This document shows, one piece after another, positions 63,496 through 64,000 of a stretch of DNA of 64,000 bases. The first letter of the stretch is position 1. The number at the start of each line of letters is the position of its first letter. The stretch is from Meghimatium bilineatum (taxonomy: Eukaryota > Mollusca > Gastropoda > Stylommatophora > Philomycidae), in NCBI GenBank assembly GCA_034231615.1, contig CM067306.1, positions 61,835,475-61,899,474 on the forward strand, read 5' to 3'. A program made the translations under genes and the position numbers. The notes under the pieces were generated by a model. It was not told the origin of the DNA. It did not search any database and saw only the letters and a program-made list of their open reading frames with translations.

Positions 63496-64000
63496 GTTTG
63501 TAACATTTTCTCATTGTCTTATTCACAATTTAACGTCAATTTATTGGAATGGGTTTTGAGTAGTTTGAACAAATTTCGACATAATGATAAACCAGTGTCT
63601 AGCGATTTGAACAAGATTTGACAGTGATAAACCAATGTCCAGTGGTTGTAGCAAGTTTTGTTGACAAGAGTGATAAACCATTGTCTAGCACAACTGCATC
63701 TTCCTTTATAAATAGCGGTATTTTGGCCTTGCTAATTCAACGATGCTTATCTTTCCCTGATTTTGTTTAAATTGGGTAACTAAGGACGCTCTTAATTTTA
63801 AAACAATAGCACTCTATGAGAATTTAGGGGTGCATTGACAAATCTCATTGTGTAAACTGAAGGACACAATTGAAATGTTTAGTTTCTGTGGACGAATAGC
63901 AGAGACAATGCTTAAAGAAATTTCAATTGTTAGAACTAGCCATGGTGATCGAAATTGCACAGAAAAAAATATACACACAACGCTAATTTCTATAACTAGA
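63496..64000. other. Start of TOP2 intron 30
   Basis: No further exon recognisable before the window ends. A degenerate ~50-bp repeat (AGTGATAAACCAATGTC, GAACAAG/AGCAAGTTT) occurs at 63560-63695. Confidence 0.6.

Overview
This is a eukaryotic, AT-rich, repeat-dense nuclear window with one host gene: the invertebrate DNA topoisomerase II gene (TOP2) on the + strand. I could place 30 coding exons from the start codon at 14104 to 63495. Together they encode about 1,535 residues in one open frame. The extreme C-terminus and 3' UTR lie beyond the window. Every intron phase agrees across the exon pairs, and all introns are GT-AG except intron 9, which is GC-AG. The repeats (short retroposons with a GAA tail and a head containing 'GGCGACTAA', several tRNA-headed SINEs, RTE/CR1/Jockey-like LINE ends) suggest a mollusc, most likely a gastropod. 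That assignment is an inference from repeat style, not proven.

Layout. 1-14.1 kb is intergenic and contains almost only transposon debris: a mariner with intact ends but an internal deletion (1321-2203), a first copy of a ~600 bp retroposon (R4), and a pile of truncated LINE fragments in both orientations (7.3-13.3 kb). 13.6-14.1 kb is the probable TOP2 promoter and 5' UTR region, with CCAAT boxes. 14.1-19.0 kb is intron 1. It holds three related 8-bp-TSD inverted-repeat elements and two piggyBac-type elements nested in each other, plus a LINE fragment. 19.0-63.5 kb is the rest of TOP2. Its introns carry a deleted piggyBac with its TTAA ends, a hAT MITE with a perfect 8-bp duplication, Tigger-like MITEs, more than twenty copies of two short retroposon families sharing one 3' module, three more R4 copies, a LINE copy with a twin-priming-type inversion, a long hairpin, and several minisatellites, one of which fills intron 27.

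How it works together. The TOP2 exons encode the standard order: GHKL ATPase (exons 2-6), transducer with the QTK lysine (7-10), TOPRIM with Glu495 and the DxDxD aspartates (11-12), winged-helix/CAP with catalytic Tyr840 (15-17), tower and coiled-coil gate (18-24), and a charged C-terminal domain (25-30) that contains an unusual Gly/Arg-rich stretch. Everything else is best read as independent insertions. Several are datable relative to each other because an uninterrupted copy of the target is also present in this window. I see no bacterial-type operons, CRISPR arrays, canonical rRNA or tRNA genes, viral elements or a novel multigene system.
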